Numbered from the stretch's first letter, positions 1 through 12,529 are shown. The stretch is DNA of 64,000 nt from Sorex araneus (GCF_027595985.1 NC_073312.1:10583426-10647425), one strand, 5' to 3'. Made by a program: numbers and translations. The notes: generated from the sequence alone by a model not told the origin.

Positions 1-649
1 GGTTCTCGGAGGGCAGATGGCCGGCAGGAAGGGATGGAGGGCGGAACAGTTGAATGTCAGAGTCAGAGTTCACATTCATTCACTGTCTGCCCCACGAGAG
101 AGATGCCCAAGTGGAGACTGGCCGGCCGGCGAGACCCCAGACAGGCCGAGGAACGCAGCGGGGGGTCCTGTGCAGCCCTTTAAAAATCCTCGCGTGGGTA
201 GAGCCGGGACAAGGGAGCCGCTTTTCATAGCGTAGCCAGGCCCCGAGCGATGGGGGCCGCCCAGGGTGACTCACTGGGGTGTGGCCGGGATGCTGTGTCC
301 CCCGGGAGCCCTCCACCCCTCCACCCTGCCGCGGCCGGCTCCTCCCTCCCCGCCATGTGTCTGCTCACAGCTGCTTTTACCCTCAGAGAATCTGTGAGCT
401 GGTTTCCAGGAGGAAGCTGCCGTTGCGGGTGACCTTCCCTGCCCCGGCCCGGGGGACCCCGAGCCCTCTAGGGGACCATCTGTTGCTTCCCCCTGTGCTG
501 CCGGTTGTTCCCAGGTTGTTCCCAGAGTTGCAACAGGAATCCAGACTCTGCCCCTGGGGAAATGGTTCATGGACCAGAGGCTTCGGAGCTGGTCTGGGTT
601 AGTACCCCCCAACCCCCGGTTTTCAGAAGCGAGCCCCTGCCCCGGGAGG

Positions 650-810
650 GGAGGGCTAGAGAGAGTGCAGGGGTTAAGGTACCTGCCTTGTGTGCCAACC
701 GGGGTTTGATACCCAGCACTGCATAACCTTCCCTGAGCACGAAGCCAGGAGTAAGCCCTGAGCACAGCCATGTGTGGTCCAGACCCCAGCCCCCCCCCCC
801 CAAAGGAAAG
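650..810 (+). repeat. SOR-like SINE, old
   Basis: A diverged copy with a tRNA-like head (box B GGTTTGATACC) and a body with GCCAGGAGTAAGCCCTGAGC. Confidence 0.7.
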
Positions 811-1118
811 ACAGTGCCCCCAGGTACACCCGAGGCTCCCCTTGTACCACTTCTTCACTCCCCCCTGGGGGCTGGGATCACCCACTTTGGGAACAACCAA
901 TCGGTGATTGAAAACTGCAGGGCTGTGCTGGGGGGGAGGGCGAGGTGGGGTCCTGGCACGGTGCCACACGTGCTGGGGAGGCCTTTCTCCTGTGGCACAG
1001 AGGAAGGCCACTTCAGGTAGGGCACCTCTGGGGACCCGTGGGGCGTTGAGTGCTGAAACCTCAGGCAAGCCCCTCCACTGAGCGTGGGGGAGACTGTGCG
1101 ACCCGGGTGGTGTGGGGT

Positions 1119-1290
1119 CTTCTTTTTTTTGGGGGGGTCACACCCAGTGATGCTCAAGGGTTACTCCTGGCTCTGCACTCAGGCATCACTCCTGGCAGTG
1201 CTGGGACACCATATGGGATGCTGGGGATAGAACCCTGGTCGGTGGTGTGCAAGGCAAATGCCCTACCCACTGTACTATCGCTCCAGCCCC
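1119..1290 (-). repeat. SOR-type SINE
   Basis: A full-length antisense copy, from the T-rich tail to GCTCCAGCCCC at the head. Confidence 0.9.
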
Positions 1291-2436
1291 AGAGTGGGGC
1301 TTCTTTCCTAAGGCCTTGAGCTTCCATGGCCAAGTTCAGGTCTGGGTTCGAGTCTCAGCCCTTCCTCTGCGGCTGGGGCAGATCTCCTCCTTTGTGGGAT
1401 GGAGCTGGGAGCCACACCCCTCCTGCCAGGTAGGGGCCCGCTGCCAGTGGGTAGAGCAGAGGGGCAGGAGTGGGTGGCAGGACTCCATCCTGGGTGGGAC
1501 GGGCGCTGTGGCAGGCTCAGGGCATTCAGTAAGGCTCCCAGAAGTGAGGGCTGAAAGCCCACCCAGCTCCGGGCGGGGGCTGGGGAGAGAGGGGAGAGAT
1601 GGTCATCAGGACGAAACACGGCGGGAGCTCAGAGGAAGAGCTCAGAAACAGCCCTGCCTGGCCCGCCCAGACACCCCCTGTCAACCCGCAGGCGGTCAGC
1701 CTGGCAGACAGGTGGAGCCCCGGGGGGCGCTGGACTCTCACAAGGCCGGCCCTGCAGGCTGGGGTCTCTCCCATCCCTAGAGACGCGGGTCAGGGGTCCA
1801 GCTCCTGCTTTAGGCTCGGGGAGCGAGCGCTGGGGATCCTGAGTTGCCTCTCCCGGCATCCCTGTCCTAGGCACACTTTGTCCCGTGACACAGGAAAGCC
1901 CCCCGAGGACCCCTGATTCCTGAATATCGGGGCACTTCAGCAGAAGGGCCAGAGCGCGGGAGGGAGACCCAGCTCTTCTCTCTTTTGGGGGGGCCTGCCT
2001 TGGTGGTGGCAGTGCTGGGACCCAGGAGCAGGCCCAGGGCTGGCTGCGGGAGTGGGGTCACCTGTGTTGGCTGCCCCCGGGGTCTCCTCTGGGCACTTGT
2101 GGGTCTCCTGTCACAGGGACAGCTTTGCTTGCTGCTCCCTGAGGGGCCCCGTGGGTCAGCAGGGCCTGTGGCTGCCATGGGGGTGGGTAGGTGCCAAATG
2201 GCAGGCGGGGGGGGGGGACTGCAGATCAGGGTCCTGACCCTTTGCATTTATAGCCCCAGAGAGAATAAGGGGAGCTTCCCGGGGCCCCGTTTCCCACTGC
2301 TCTGTGGGGGGGGGTGGGGAGCCAAGAACCCCATCTCTGAGACGGGGTGTGGGGACTCCAGGTGGCCGACCCCATTACTCCCTCTGACCCTGCCTTGATT
2401 TTCTTTGCTTGTCCCTGTCTTATCTTTGTTTTTCTT

Positions 2437-2440
<4 letters not shown>

Positions 2441-2507
<67 letters not shown>
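2441..2507 (+). repeat. (GT)n microsatellite
   Basis: About 33 uninterrupted GT units, 67 bases before an antisense SINE. Confidence 0.97.
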
Positions 2508-2510
<3 letters not shown>

Positions 2511-2573
2511 AGGGGCGTTGGGGAGTGGTGTGTCTTCCAAACAGTGCTCAGGAAGTCAGGGTCCCACTAATGA

Positions 2574-2749
2574 TTCTTTTTTTTTCCTTTTTGGGTCACA
2601 CCCGGCGATGCTCAGGGGTTTCTCCTGGCTCTGCACTCAGGAATCACTCCTGGCGGTGCTTGGGGGGCCATATTGGATGCTGGGGATCGAACCCGGGTCA
2701 GCTTTGTGCAAGGCAAAACTCCCTACCCGCTGTGCTATCACTCTGCCCC
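2574..2749 (-). repeat. SOR-type SINE
   Basis: A full-length antisense copy with a T9 tail and box B read as GATCGAACCCGGG on the + strand. Confidence 0.92.
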
Positions 2750-3244
2750 GCCCCGTCCCCCTTCCCCGCCATGATTCTTGGCCAGCTGGACGTGGTGGCT
2801 GAATACAAGACTGAGGGTGAGCTGCTGGGACTCCCAGGACCCCCCAGGGTACTCACGGGCCTCTAGGCTTGCGTTAGCTTAGGGGACCCTGTGGTACTCA
2901 GGGCAGTCTGGGTTAGAGCCCCCAGCATGCCCCCCGACTGCTATCCTGACCCCCCACTGTCTTTCACCGAACAGATGTAGGGGCCAGTTCTTGTACCCGT
3001 GGTGCCGTAAAAGCGTCCCCTTTCAGGGTGACAGGTGCCACCTCCTGTTCCGGGGTACCGTACTGTCTCGGGTAGCAGGCAGAGCCTGGACTCCCTCTCT
3101 CTCGGGTCTGTCCAGCTGGGCAGGGGAGCGGCGGGTGTGAGGGTCCAACCAGCTGACCCCGAGGGTCGCTCGTGATGGTGATGATCGGAGTAATTCACAC
3201 ACGATCGTGTGTGCGAACGCGCAGTATGCAGCTCGGTGGGTTTG

Positions 3245-3400
3245 TTCTTAGGGGACACGGCCGGACGGCCTGGGGGCAACTCCCAGGCTTGCTCAGAGAC
3301 TGTTCCTGCAGCAGCTGGGGGTGCCACGCAGTGCCGGGGACTGAACCCAGGGCCCCGCACATGTGAGGCAGTGCTTGGTGCCCGAATCACCTGGCCGGTC
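3245..3400 (-). repeat. Degenerate tRNA-headed SINE
   Basis: A box B-like GACTGAACCCAGG and a SINE-like layout are visible, but the body is too diverged for a firm family call. Confidence 0.35.
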
Positions 3401-4450
3401 CTCGGTGACTCTTCTCTGTCGTTGTGTACCTGTGTGTAGATAGTGGACTAGGGACCCCCCCGCCAAAGGTGTCTGCATCCAGGGGCCCCAGAGCATAATC
3501 ACATGGTGTCATTTCCTGGGGAAAAAGGGACTTGGCAGATGAGTTAAGTGAGAGTTGTTTTGAGAAAGGGAGAGAAGGGAGAGCATGCTGGGGACCCAGG
3601 GAACCCCAAGATCCTTGTCCACGGAAGAGGTGAGCTGCAGAGTCTGACTCAGAGTGAGGTGGGCAGCTGCTGGCTCTGCCCAGGGAGGAGGGGACAGCGC
3701 TGTCCCCTCCGATGTCCCCTCCCTCCTCCCCCAGGGGCTAGCACAGGCGGGAAAATTGCCCTGCCACCTTTGGAAGGAATGGTGACCTTCTGACACCCTA
3801 GCCCAGCGAGGCCAGTTTAAACTCTGACCACCCAGCTGTGAGGGTGTGAGTGTGCCTGGTTTCAGGTCCCGAGGAAACAGTGATTTCACTGGCCGTCACT
3901 TCATGATGCATCCCATCAGGCAGCAGACAGGAAATGCCTCCACGCAAGGGAAGTTCTTCCCTTCTGCCTCCCTCGAGCTCCCTGTCCCAAGAGGCGGCGG
4001 GTGTCTGGACGTTTCAGCCTTAAACGCACCTGTTCTCTCTCTGCTTTGCCTCACGGGCTCGAGGCGGGGTGTGGGGAGTGCCACTCGTGGCAGTGTTGGG
4101 AGGACCGTGCCGTCTGGGGATGGCGCCCGGGCCTCCTGCAGGCAGAGCCCGTGCCGGCACTCGGAGCATCTCTCTGCCTGGTGCCGTTCTGGAGCTTGGC
4201 GTGAACTGCACCTTGGGGACAGACTCGCTCATGTTGGGGTCCCCCACTCAGCTCTGTGCTGGCGATCGCTTTTCACGTGTGGGCTGCATTGCTGCTTTGT
4301 CTGCTCTGTGTTGCGCAGCGTGTGGCCCTACCACACTTTTCACTTAGTCATTCTCCTGTCAGTGAGATCTGGGTTGTTTCCAGTTTGGGGTGGTTATGAA
4401 AAAATTTTATCTGGGAATGTTCTGGAATAAGCTTTTGGTAGACCAGTATG

Positions 4451-4712
4451 CTTTCTTTCTTTCTCTCTCTTTCTCTCTTTCTCTCTTTCTCTCTTTCTCT
4501 TCTTTCTTTCTTTCTTTCTTCTTCTTTCTTTCTGTCTTTCTTTTCTTTCTTTTCTTTCTTTCTTTCTTTCTTCTTTCTTTCTTCTCTCTCTTTCTTTCTC
4601 TCTTTCTCTCCTTCTCTTTCTCTCTTCCTTTCTTTTCTCTCTCCTTCCTTCCTTCTTCCCTTTCCTTCCTTCCTTCCTTCCTCCCTTCCTCCTTTCCTCC
4701 CTCCAATTCCTC

Positions 4713-4757
<45 letters not shown>

Positions 4758-4847
4758 TTTCTTTCTTTCTTTCTTTCTTCTTTCTTTCTTCTTTCTTTCT
4801 TATCTTTCTTCTCTCTTTCTTTCTCTTCTTTTCTTCTTTTCTTTTCT

Positions 4848-4894
<47 letters not shown>

Positions 4895-4988
4895 CTCTTC
4901 CTCTCTTCCTTTCTTTTCTCTCTCCTTCCTTCCCTTCTTCCTTTTTCCTTCCTTCCGTCCTCCCTTCCTCCCTCCCTCCCTCCATTTC

Positions 4989-5020
<32 letters not shown>

Positions 5021-5154
5021 TCATTCTTTCTTTCTTTCTTTCTTTCTTTCTTTCCTCTTCCTTTTCTTCTCTCTCCTTCCTTCTTCTCTTTTTCCTTCCT
5101 TCCGTCCTCCCTTCCTCCCTCCCTCCCTCCATTTCTCTTTCTTTCTTTCTTTCT

Positions 5155-5190
<36 letters not shown>

Positions 5191-5370
5191 TTTCTTTTCT
5201 TTCTTTCCTCCTTCTTTCTTTCTTTCTTTCTTCTTTCTTTTCTTTCTTTCCTTCTTTCTTCTTTCTTTCCTTTCTTCTCTCTATTCTTTCTTTCTTCTCT
5301 TCTTTCTTATCTTTCTTTCTTTCTTTCTTTCTTCTCTTCTTTCTTTTTCTTTCCTTTCTTCTCTTTCTTT

Positions 5371-5454
<84 letters not shown>

Positions 5455-5495
5455 TCATTCTTTCTTTCTTTCTTTCTTTCTTTCTTCTTCTTCTC
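4451..5495 (+). repeat. (TTTC)n/(TTCC)n pyrimidine array, 1 kb
   Basis: More than 95% pyrimidine. Pure TTTC blocks alternate with three copies of a TTCC-rich module (about 4633-4715, 4915-4995, 5065-5145). It runs directly into the 3' tail side of an antisense SINE at 5496. Confidence 0.97.
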
Positions 5496-5652
5496 TCCAC
5501 ATCCGGTGATGTTCAAGGCTTACTTCTTGGCTCTGCACCCAGGGAATCACTCTTGGTGATGTTCAGAGGACCGTATGGGTTGCCAGGAATTGAACCCAGG
5601 TGGGCCACGTGCAAGGCAGGAACCCCACCCGCTGTGTTACTGCTCGGACCTC
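5496..5652 (-). repeat. SOR-type SINE with expanded tail
   Basis: An antisense copy whose tail end abuts the 1-kb pyrimidine array. Confidence 0.88.
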
Positions 5653-8087
5653 ACACTCATTTCTTTTGGGGAATGTCCATGCAGTGGAGTTACTGGGTGC
5701 TGGGTAGGGGTATAAACTTGAGGGGTGGGACATGATGCACCCCAGGGCATGTCAGCCCACCCTGTGCTCCTGCTCAAGCCATGTCTGAGCGAGGGCGTGT
5801 GCAGTGTGGGTGTGGCCATCCCTTAGCAGCTGTCAGGTGGGAGAGAAGGTGGAGAACCTCAGCCGGCTCCTGTGCTCTGGATCTCGATGAGAACAGGACG
5901 TCCCCTGAGCGCTCCTGGGAGCCAGCTCAGCAAGGAGGCTTCTTCCTCCTCCCTAGGGGTCTCCAGGCAGCCTGGGCATGGGCACTGCTGCCGCCGGGCC
6001 TTGTACAGGGTCCTGTGTATGGCAGAGCCGCGGGGCAGAGACAGATGTTTCCCGCTAATAGAGCAGCTCAGGGTCCCACGGGGCCCAGCCAGCATCCCCA
6101 GGGAGGGACCTGGGCCTCTTCTCCCTGCAGAGGGATGTGGGACAGGCGTGGGCATTGGCATATGGTCTCTGGTCAGTAGTGGACACCCGCAGCTGGCATA
6201 GTGTGAGGCAGACATGGTGGGGAGGCTGGGTGGGGCCTGGCGGGTCTGGATCTGGGTTTGGATCTGGTGAGGGGGTGTGAACGCTTACAGGAGGTGCCGG
6301 GGCAGCTTGGTGGATGTGACGTGATGGGGGACCCTCTGGAGGTGGGGTGCAGGCCCTCGGGGTCACTCTCCACAGCCCCTGTCTTTGCTTTTGCACTGTT
6401 CGGGGGCTCCCTCTGCATCTGGGTCTCCTCCCCAGCTGCTCCCGGCTGGGGTGGCAAGAGTCGGGAGCACTTAGAGCCAGTCGTGCCTGAGAACCCCAAC
6501 CCCTCACCCCCACCGTGGTCGGTCACCTCCTCCGGAATCAGCAGACGGCAGAGTCGGGCTGGGCAGGGTGCAGGCAGGCGCAGGCAGGGCCAGCGGGGGC
6601 CCTTTCCCCCAGGTGTCCAGGCTTGCCCTGCTGGTAAACTGTCCAGGTAGAGCAGAAGTGACCACGGCCAGTAGCTCGGTCACTCCTCTAGAATGTCCGC
6701 AGAGTGTCCACCCCGTGCCGGATACCCCCAGACTGAGGGTGCGGAGAGACGGAGCGGGGCAGGGAGCTGGCCGGGCGGGCCCGAGGCCCCGGGACCAGCT
6801 CCCACTCCCCCAGCCTGAGACATTCCCGTGGATGCCTCCTGGGCCAGGTCGGAGGTCACTGTGCAGGGCAGGGACATTCCGGGCTCAGTGGGGTGTGACA
6901 GCTGGGCGGAGGCTGCTCAGTGCTCTGGAACATTCCACTCTGCCTGTAGAGGAGCTGGCTATGCTGGGCAGCCTCCCTGCCCCCCACCCCGCCTCCCCAC
7001 AGAGCCATGGGATGAGGACCTGCACCCCGCTAGCAGGCCTGTGTCCCAGGGTCAGTGCCCCGGGCTGCGGACACTTCGCCTCCTCCCTTAGTGTGGGCCT
7101 GGGCACGGGCGTCCCCAGAGTGCAGGGTGCAGTGGCCGCTTCCCCGTTTTGCCTGCTGCAGAGCTTGAAGCCAGGTTTGGGTGTGCCGAAGTGTGTGGCC
7201 TGGGGGGCCTGGTGTCCTCTCGCCCCTCTGCGGCCCTCGGTGGGGTCTCCCGGGGTCCTCAAATCCTCACCCTTCTGCTGCTTCCTGGCACGAGCCGCTC
7301 CTGAGGCCTCAGCTCAGGAAGGAGCGTGGAAGGTTCACAGTGCGTGAGGAGAGGGGGGCAAAGGCTCAGGGGAGTCCGGGCCTCCTCGTCCTTCACGCCA
7401 GACGTTTGTCCTGTGCGGTTGGGTCGCCTTCAGCCCATACGCGCGCTGCTCCCTGCCCCGCGGCTGGTGTTGGGCTGGGGCTGGGGGTCTCGTGTCCTGA
7501 GGGCCGGGAGCGAGGCCCTGCCGGCTGCCTCACAGCAACTGGGCCTCAGGCAAGTCCCAGAATACTGGGGGTCTCCTGGGGAGTCCCCTGCATGGAGGTA
7601 CTGGGGGGCTTGCAGAGTGCCTCCTGCTCTGTAGGCTACTCCCTGGGGTGGGACCACCGGCTGCACGGCGCTCCTTGGTGCCAGGTCTCCTGGGGGCCCT
7701 TGTGAGCCCCGTTTGCCACTGGCTCTCTTTCCCCCGTCCTCTGCCGGCAGCTCCTGCTCGGCGCCTCCCCGTCACCCCCGAGTGTCCCGAGCTGGGGCGG
7801 GCACTTTGCCTTCTCCTGCCCTGGCACGGCTAGTACAGCTGTCTCTTCCAGAATCCTCAAAACTGCTTGGTGGCAGGCAAAGCCCTGCCAGTCCTTTGCC
7901 CTCCTTCTCATCTTGAGGGTCCCCGGGCATCCGGCTCTGGCCTGCAGTGCTCAGAGCATGCAGGGAAAGGGCGGAAGCGGCTGGGCCAGGGCAGGTCAGA
8001 AACATCCTCTCTCAGAGCACACGTGTCAGTGGGTTGGTGTGTGCTCCCGGGCTGTGCGGCCACCGCCAGCATGTTTCCTAGAAGAGA

Positions 8088-9022
8088 TGCTCCTTCCTTC
8101 CCCCTCCTTCCTCCCTCCCTCCTTCCCTTCTTCCCTCCCTCCCTCCTCCCTTCATCCCTCCTTCCTCCTTTTCTTCCTTTCTTTTCCCTTTTTCCCTTCC
8201 TCCCTCCCTCCCTCCCTCCTTCCCTCCCTCCTTCCCTTCTTCCCTCCCTCCCTCCTCCCTTCATCCCTCCTTCCTCCTTTTCTTCCTTTCTTTTCCCTTT
8301 TTCCCTTCCTCCCTCCCTCCCTCCCTCCTTCCCTCCCTCCCTCCCTCCTTCCCTCCCTCCCTCCCTCCCTCCCTCCTTCCTTCCTTCCTTCCTTCCTTCC
8401 TTCCTTCCTTCCTTCCTTCCTCCCTCCCTCCCTCCCTCCCTCTCTCCCTTCCTCCTCCTCCCTCCCTCCCTCCCTCCCTCCCTCCCTCCCTCCCTCCCTC
8501 CCTCCCTCCCTCCCTCCCTCCCTCCCTTCCTTCCTTCCTTCCTTCCTTCCTTCCTTCCTTCCTTCCTTCCTTCCTTCCTTCTTCCCTCCCTCTTTCCCTT
8601 CCTCCTCCTCCCTCCCTCCCTCCCTTCCTCCCTCCCTCCCTCCCTTCCTTCCTTCCTTCCTTCCTTCCTTCTTCCCTCCCTCTCTCCCTTCCTCCTCCTC
8701 CTCCTCCCTCCCTCCCTCCCTCCCTCCCTCCCTCCCTCCCTTCCTTTCTTCCTTCCTTCCTTCCTTCCTTCCTTCCTTCCTTCCTTCCTTCCTTCCTTCC
8801 TTCCTCCCTTTCTCCCTTCCTCCTCCTCCCTCCCTCCCTCCCTCCCTCCCTCCCTCCCTCCCTCCCTCCCTCCCTCCCTCCCTCCCTCCCTCCCTTCCTT
8901 CCTTCCTTCCTTCCTTCCTTCCTTCCTTCCTTCCTTCCTTCCTCCCTCCCTCCCTCCCTCCCTTCCTCCCTTCCTCCCTTCCTCCCTCCCTCCCTTCCTC
9001 CCTCCCTCCCTCCCTTCCTTCT
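8088..9022 (+). repeat. (CCTT)n/(CCCT)n pyrimidine array, 0.9 kb
   Basis: Almost pure C and T. The 5' part has a higher-order repeat of about 109 bases (landmark TTCATCCCTCC at 8151 and 8260). Later parts alternate CCCT and CCTT blocks. Confidence 0.97.
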
Positions 9023-9086
9023 TTTTCAATATTTATTGGTATGCCTGGAACAAAGGAATCAAAAATGATGTGAATATACACCTCGC

Positions 9087-9341
9087 TGGGCTGGAGCGAT
9101 AGCACAGCTGGTAGGGCATTTGCCTTGCCCGCAGCTGACCGAGGTTCGATTCCTCCGTCCCTCTCGGAGAGCCCATCAAACTACCGAGAGTATCTCGCCT
9201 GCACGGTAGAGCCTGGCAAGCTACCCATGATGTATTCGACATACCAAAAACAGTGACAATGAGTCTCACGATGGAGACGTTACTGATGCCCGCTCGAGCA
9301 AATCTATGAGCAATGGGATGACAGTGATAGTGACAGTGACA
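9087..9341 (+). repeat. SOR-headed SINE, long-tail variant
   Basis: It shares the tRNA-like head with the other SINEs but has a different 3' body (GGAGACGTTACTGATGCCCG) and ends in GTGACAGTGAC repeats. Confidence 0.88.
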
Positions 9342-9507
9342 TGGCTCACCTAGAGGAGCCCCGAGCTCATGGAATGACACCAGGTCAACAGCAGCATCTT
9401 CATACCTCACATGGGGTTGTTGGACGTGAGTCCTGGACACTAGTAGGAGAATTGTTGATCTAAATGCATTTCCCCCTTTCCCTGCATGCATCTTCTTCTA
9501 GCAGTCT

Positions 9508-9712
9508 CTGTGTGTGTATATGTGTGTGTATGTGTTTGTGTGTATGTGTGTTTGTATGTATGTGTGTATGTGCTTGTGTGTATGTGCATGTGTGTGTATG
9601 TTTGTGTGTATGTGTCCATGTGTGTGTGTTTGTGTGTATGTGTGTATGTGTGTGTGTATATTTGTATGTATGTGTGCATATGTGTGTATATGTGTGTGTG
9701 TGCGTGTGCCTG
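9508..9712 (+). repeat. (TG)n/(TGTA)n compound microsatellite
   Basis: Mixed TGTG, TGTA and TTTG units over about 200 bases. Confidence 0.95.
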
Positions 9713-10039
9713 TCTGTCTTGCTGGGTAAGGAGAGAGAATGAGAAACATTCCTAGTCTAAGCTGATAGTACTTGGGGATTTCACTGTCTTTAGGGGACTC
9801 AGCTGCCCCTATTCTCTCCCACTGGGACATCTTGTCTCTGAACCATGGGGGTGGGACCTGGAAGACACTGCCCAAGGTCAGAAGGGGCCCAGTGCAGACC
9901 TCCCCCCCACCACATGACTTATGCTTAGTTTCTGACACTGTGAAGGCACATTTCCATAATTATCATTTAGCATTTGGAAGCAGCTATTTTACATTTGGTT
10001 TTCTTTGTGGCCAGGAGGGTCTCCCTGTTCGTGCCAATA

Positions 10040-11080
10040 AAATTTCCATTTAGTCTGGACATCAACCACGGTGATCAAATAAATAAATAAATTATTTACT
10101 GAAATGGAAGTTCAGCTTACGGTAATAATGCATTAGTTCAGCTAGCCGTGAAGCCTGTTACGGGGCAATAAAACTGCTTTAATTCTCTTCTTAAAAGGTA
10201 TTTGTCAGTAACCTACACATGACCTTGAGCTGATCAGTTTTCAGAGCTGACACTGCAGGAGGGGATGTAAGGAGAGAGAAAAGAAGAACCTTTTTACTCT
10301 TTTTTTTTTAAGATACCCTGATTTTAAGTAATTGCCAGAAAATAGGTATGTTCATTCTCATAGCTAGCAGGAGAGAGATGGAAATATATCCTGCATTTTC
10401 TTTAATCATTAAAGACCTGACCTTGAGACTCTTTTAAAAATTAAGCATTTATTTCACAGATATGTAAATCGGAAAGCTGGCAAGAAAACTTATTTGGATA
10501 AGGTTGAGGGGTCACCGTTGCTCAGACTGCCTGTCATTGTGCTTGAGCCTGGAGCCTGGCAGAACCAAGCCGGCTCCTGGTCCTGTCTCTGGCTTTAAAA
10601 ATGTTGTATTTATGGAGCAGGATCGATTCGAGGTCTCTCAGAGAGGCTGGGATTCTGCTCACGGCCCTTTGCTGACTCAGGTCTCCGGCAGCAAAGAGCA
10701 ACAAGCAAGTACATGAATTATGGCTTCAACGTGCTCTTATCTAGGCCTGGATTAGAGAATGTCTGCTTTGATTAAAGCTATTAGAGCCAGAAGCAAGTGG
10801 AAAAATATGTCGGAAATTTGCAAGTCATGCATTTTATCACCGGAACCCCAAGGAAGCCAATATTTTAATTTTTATACCATGGAAGACAAGTGACGGGTAT
10901 TGACCAGAACCATTTAAACTACTTCCTCCCCAGCTGCGTGGGTCGAGATGGTAAGAAATCTGATAAGAAGAGACTTGTTCGAGACATACTTTTACTCACT
11001 CTAGCCTCTACCTTGCTGCAAAAAATATTATTTTAGTTCTTTTAACCTCTTATTGCAGCAGAAATTATTTTTTCTTGTTG
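10040..11080. other. AT-rich repeat-free block, candidate conserved noncoding DNA
   Basis: An abrupt fall in GC, no SINE or L1 signature, and many AT-rich motifs of the kind bound by homeodomain and forkhead factors. Function is inferred only from composition. Confidence 0.35.
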
Positions 11081-11094
11081 CTTGTTTGCTTTTT

Positions 11095-11237
11095 GTATTT
11101 TGGGGCCAGACCTGGCAGTGCTCAGGTGCTACTCCTGCCTTTGTGCTCGGAATCACTCCCGGTGATGCTTAAATCACAGCACGTAATCACACGGTCAAGG
11201 CAAATGCCTTAAACCCTTTCCTACCTCTCCGACCCTC
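11095..11237 (-). repeat. SOR-like SINE, diverged
   Basis: The first of three antisense SINEs in a row. Confidence 0.75.
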
Positions 11238-11246
11238 AGAAACTCT

Positions 11247-11400
11247 TTTTCTTTTCTCTTTTTGAACCACACCTGATGGTGGGTGCTCAGGGCTCACCCC
11301 TGGCAGGGCTTGGGAGACCATATAGGGTGCTGGGAATTGAACCCATATCTGCCTCATGTGAGGTAAGCACTCTACCTCCTGTACTATCTCTCCAACCCCC
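11247..11400 (-). repeat. SOR-type SINE
   Basis: The second antisense copy of the cluster. Head read as CTCCAACCCCC. Confidence 0.85.
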
Positions 11401-11408
11401 TACCCTCC

Positions 11409-11597
11409 AAAATTATTATTATTATTATTTTGCTTTATGGGTCACACTTGGCAATGCAGAGGGGTTACTCCTGGCTCTGCACTCAGGAATCACCCCTGGC
11501 GGTGCTCAGAGGACCATATGAGATGCTGGGAATCGAACCCGGGTCGGCCACGTGCAAGGCAAACGCCCTACCCGCTGTACTATTGCTCCAGCTCCAC
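11409..11597 (-). repeat. SOR-type SINE with (ATT)n tail
   Basis: The third antisense copy of the cluster and the best preserved. Its tail has become an ATT repeat (11411-11430). Confidence 0.92.
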
Positions 11598-12529
11598 CAA
11601 AAAGTATTTATGTGATTTATGTGAAGAAAGGGTTGGGGAGTGGATTCCCAATTAAGAGTGAACCTAGACCCACTTCTGCCGGCTGAGCCCTCTGGTCTCA
11701 GAGCCGGAGAAGAAGGCCTGAACATGGACTGCACATGTGAACTGATCTAAGTCAAGTGCCAGGGAGAGCTGGGGCTGTTTCCTGTCCCCTAGAAAGCTGC
11801 TCTCAGCAGTCTCACCACACTTTGGCGGCTGCTAGTTGACATTCTTGAAATGGTCTGTCCTACTGATCTTCTGAGGCGTAGTCATCAAATCCCTCTGCGC
11901 CTGCACTTCAGGGTGACCTGGGGCTCCGAGCGGGAGATTCTTTGAGATCTGGACTGAAGGCAACAGGAGCTGGGGAGGGTTCAACCCTGAGACCCCTGGG
12001 CTTGGCCCTCCTGAACACACTTCCTGGCAAAGCGTTTTCCTTTGGTCTCTTTTTCAGTCTTGCCTCCTTCCCTCTGCAGATGGGTCTTGTTTATGTTTCC
12101 ATCAGCACCCTGTCTCTCCCCCAAGCCTGCTCTCTGAAATCTCTAGTTCTCTCCAGCCGTCAGCTCTGCCTCTCCCCATCCCCAAGTGTGCTGAGCTGGG
12201 AGTTGTCTTGGAGCCGAGGGGGTGCTGCCTCGGTCTGGAAGCAGAAACTTGGCCGCAGTTAATGTCAGTCTCCCGTACTGTGGCTAATGGCTTGCGTGGG
12301 ACAGATCGCCATGACACCCGGCATGCTCCTTGTCTAGCAGGTGGCAGATATGCATTGATCAATACGTGATATTCTGCTGACCCTTTGCAATGGGGCCTGA
12401 ACACTTACCCGTTGGATGAGCCTCCCAGGTGTGGTCGGAAACTGCTCATCAGAATTAACCTTCCCGCAACCCCTCTCCTCCGCAAAGTAGGTTTTCCCAT
12501 ATTTTCCTCCGTCCCCTGAATTTATTTAG

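Noticed and set aside
271-1068. 265-codon frame on the - strand
   Set aside because: GC-rich intron crossing a SINE, low-complexity Pro/Gly/Arg composition, and no domain.
4390-5559. Long open frames rich in Phe/Leu/Ser or Lys/Arg/Glu
   Set aside because: They are translations of the TTTC/TTCC array; a 4-base repeat stays open in several frames on both strands.
8088-9022. CRISPR-like direct repeats
   Set aside because: Simple pyrimidine satellite in a mammalian genome, with no spacers of unique sequence.
7867-9105. Open frames of 300-400 codons rich in Pro/Ser/Leu or Gly/Arg/Glu
   Set aside because: Translation of the CCTT/CCCT array, not a gene.
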